Shown here: in pieces, positions 5,801 to 6,730 of the stretch
Layout of the letters: each line of letters begins with the position of its first letter
Position numbering within the stretch: position 1 is the stretch's first letter
Assembly: GCA_002403855.1 (NCBI GenBank)
Contig: DHIO01000057.1
Coordinates: 1-6,730, forward strand
Length of the DNA: 6,730 nt
DNA from: Acidimicrobiia bacterium UBA4744
Lineage (GTDB): Bacteria; Actinomycetota; Acidimicrobiia; Spongiisociales; UBA4744
Direction: 5' to 3'
The notes under the pieces: generated by a model
Told to the model about the DNA's origin: nothing
What the model saw: the letters and a program-made list of their open reading frames with translations, nothing else
Database searches by the model: none
Made by a program: the position numbers and the translations under genes

Positions 5801-5836
5801 GGGCCACTAGGGGCCACTAGACGACGGGACGTCGTC
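5801..5836. repeat. Tandem decamer followed by a hairpin
   Basis: GGGCCACTAG is repeated exactly twice (5801-5810 and 5811-5820). It runs directly into GACGACG (5820-5826) and CGTCGTC (5830-5836), a 7-bp stem with a 3-nt loop. This lies in the gap between the nitrilase remnant and the barrel remnant, near where the barrel gene breaks off. A second small stem, CGGAGA/TCTCCG, is at 5851-5864. They may mark a rearrangement point, but no mobile element is recognisable. Confidence 0.4.
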
Positions 5837-5965
5837 GGGTCTAAGAGATTCGGAGAACTCTCCGTCCCGGGTCCGTCAATACCTCGGTCGTAGGTCTCAC
5901 CATCCACGGCCTGAGGAGACCCAGATGGCAGCCAGGGTCCAGCAACAAAAGACCCAGCCGAAGAC

Positions 5966-5979
5966 CCCCAGACTTGGGG
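5966..5979 (-). terminator. Possible terminator after the nitrilase remnant
   Basis: CCCCA (5966-5970) and TGGGG (5975-5979) form a 5-bp stem with a 4-nt loop, beginning 5 nt past the stop codon of the nitrilase remnant. A T-rich stretch (TCTTTTGTTG) follows on the minus strand but about 15 nt away, so termination is only a possibility. Confidence 0.3.
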
Positions 5980-5984
5980 CAGTG

Positions 5985-6542
5985 TCAGCCTGTAGCCGGC
6001 TCTTCCTTCCCTTGGTCAGCAATAAGGATCTGGTCGTACAACTCTGGGCGCTGCCATTGGGAAAGGACTCCCGCTTTGGCAGCGTTCCTTGACGCAGCGC
6101 TGTCTTCTAGCGAGCGAAGTTCCCGTACGCGATCCAGGTCGACATCAACTAGGAACAGGCCGGGGGTCGTCGTCTCAAACAGGATCTCTTCGGGAGATGC
6201 AACCATGGCCAAACCGTGTCTCCGGTCGGCGAAGAGATTCTGCGTTGTGACGACAATTGCCAGGTTCTCGATTGCCCGAGCCCAAATGAGTGTGCGCCAG
6301 GTGTCCCACAGTCTTGCCTTGTCGGTTCCGGCGGGAAGCATCAGGATCTCGGCACCTCGGAGGCTCAGCGCTCTACTCACCTCCGGCATGTAGACCTCGC
6401 TGCAGATTCCCAAGCCAAGAACGCCGAATTCGGTCGGAAAGACCGGAAATTCGTTGGCCGCTACATAGTCGAATTTCCAGTCAGACCCGCCGCCATAGAG
6501 CCAGGGGCCCGGTGGGTGAGTGCGCCGGTAGGCGATACCCAT
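5985..6542 (-). pseudogene. Nitrilase-superfamily hydrolase, N-terminally truncated
   Basis: This 185-residue segment is the C-terminal part of a carbon-nitrogen hydrolase (nitrilase/amidase/carbamoylase superfamily). The catalytic cysteine is C47 in GLGICSEVYMPEVSR. It is followed by the family's RGAEILMLPAG, the WARAIENLAIVVTTQN segment and a strand ending in VDVDLDRVREL. The catalytic Glu and its N-terminal domain, roughly 100 residues, are missing. The segment begins at YRRTHPPGPW, where the family usually has YRKxH with the catalytic Lys, so Arg at that site is notable. The frame stays open to 6635, but codons above 6542 belong to an IS110 fragment read out of frame. An ATG at 6542 could start translation, yet the product would lack the triad. 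It was probably broken by an IS-associated deletion. Confidence 0.75.
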
Positions 6543-6672
6543 TCTGGGTGGTGGGAAACGACTCGACCCCCAACACCCCACCGACATGATTGACCACAGC
6601 TGCCACGTGCACATCGGCGTGGGTGTCGACCCCACCGATCACAGCATCCGGGTTGTTTCCTACGATGGTCAT
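6532..6672 (-). pseudogene. IS110-family transposase, 5' fragment
   Basis: The first 47 codons encode the N-terminus of a DEDD transposase of the IS110 family. The phrase VIGGVDTHADVHVAAVV carries the first catalytic Asp (D16). It is followed by GGVLGVESFPTTQNGYR, where family resemblance stops. Full-length members have about 350-400 residues, so the other DEDD acidic residues and the C-terminal serine domain are missing. The ATG at 6672 is supported by GAGGAGGG (6680-6687) 7 nt upstream. The frame then runs into nitrilase sequence read out of frame. Only 58 bp upstream lie in the window. In this family the noncoding element end can encode a bridge RNA, which cannot be judged here. Confidence 0.7.
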
Positions 6673-6730
6673 ATGCCATCCCTCCTCGCTAGACGGACAG
6701 GGGTGGCACGCACTTGCCGGGAGGGTGGAC

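Noticed and set aside
5841..5903. Twenty-codon minus-strand frame starting MVRPTTEVL
   Set aside because: It is very short, has a poor ribosome-binding site and no recognisable family.

Overview
The window looks like a high-GC Actinomycetota chromosome. All clear genes are GC-rich, several begin with GTG, one promoter is of the leaderless type, and the families present (MBL hydrolase, LysE exporter, MazF/ribbon-helix-helix pair, IS110) are common in that phylum. The genus cannot be told from the sequence. No prophage, CRISPR array, integrase or intact insertion sequence is visible.

Layout. Positions 122-946 (minus) encode an intact MBL-fold metallo-hydrolase with all expected metal ligands. 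Positions 1086-1730 (minus) encode a LysE/RhtB-type exporter. Across a 184-bp divergent spacer lies a small gamma-glutamylcyclotransferase-fold protein (1915-2256, plus). Positions 2257-2758 hold no gene but carry a fragment resembling the 3' end of a tRNA-Val. A single-domain cupin follows (2759-3133, plus). It converges on a type II toxin-antitoxin pair on the minus strand: a ribbon-helix-helix antitoxin (3626-3877) overlapping a MazF-family toxin (3331-3639). The TA promoter is unusually readable: a perfect 8-bp inverted repeat flanks a consensus TATAAT box placed 6 nt before the ATG.

Positions 3878-4719 have no convincing gene. They hold a second, better preserved tRNA-Val-like relic with a hairpin just beyond its CCA end, plus several short repeats. 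The two tRNA-like relics share a direct repeat and bracket the cupin and TA genes, so that 1.85-kb block may be an inserted or rearranged segment.

The right third, all on the minus strand, is a decayed gene cluster. In transcription order it holds a 5' fragment of an IS110-family transposase (6672-6532), the C-terminal part of a nitrilase-superfamily enzyme (about 6542-5985), the C-terminal remnant of an ABM-like dimeric alpha/beta-barrel gene (5772-5614), and an intact protein with two such domains (5589-4720). The enzymes may once have formed one catabolic or detoxifying operon. The visible wreckage points to deletion and IS-associated rearrangement. No new defence or mobile system could be established; the best leads are the TA operator, the tRNA-like direct repeats and the ABM/nitrilase cluster.
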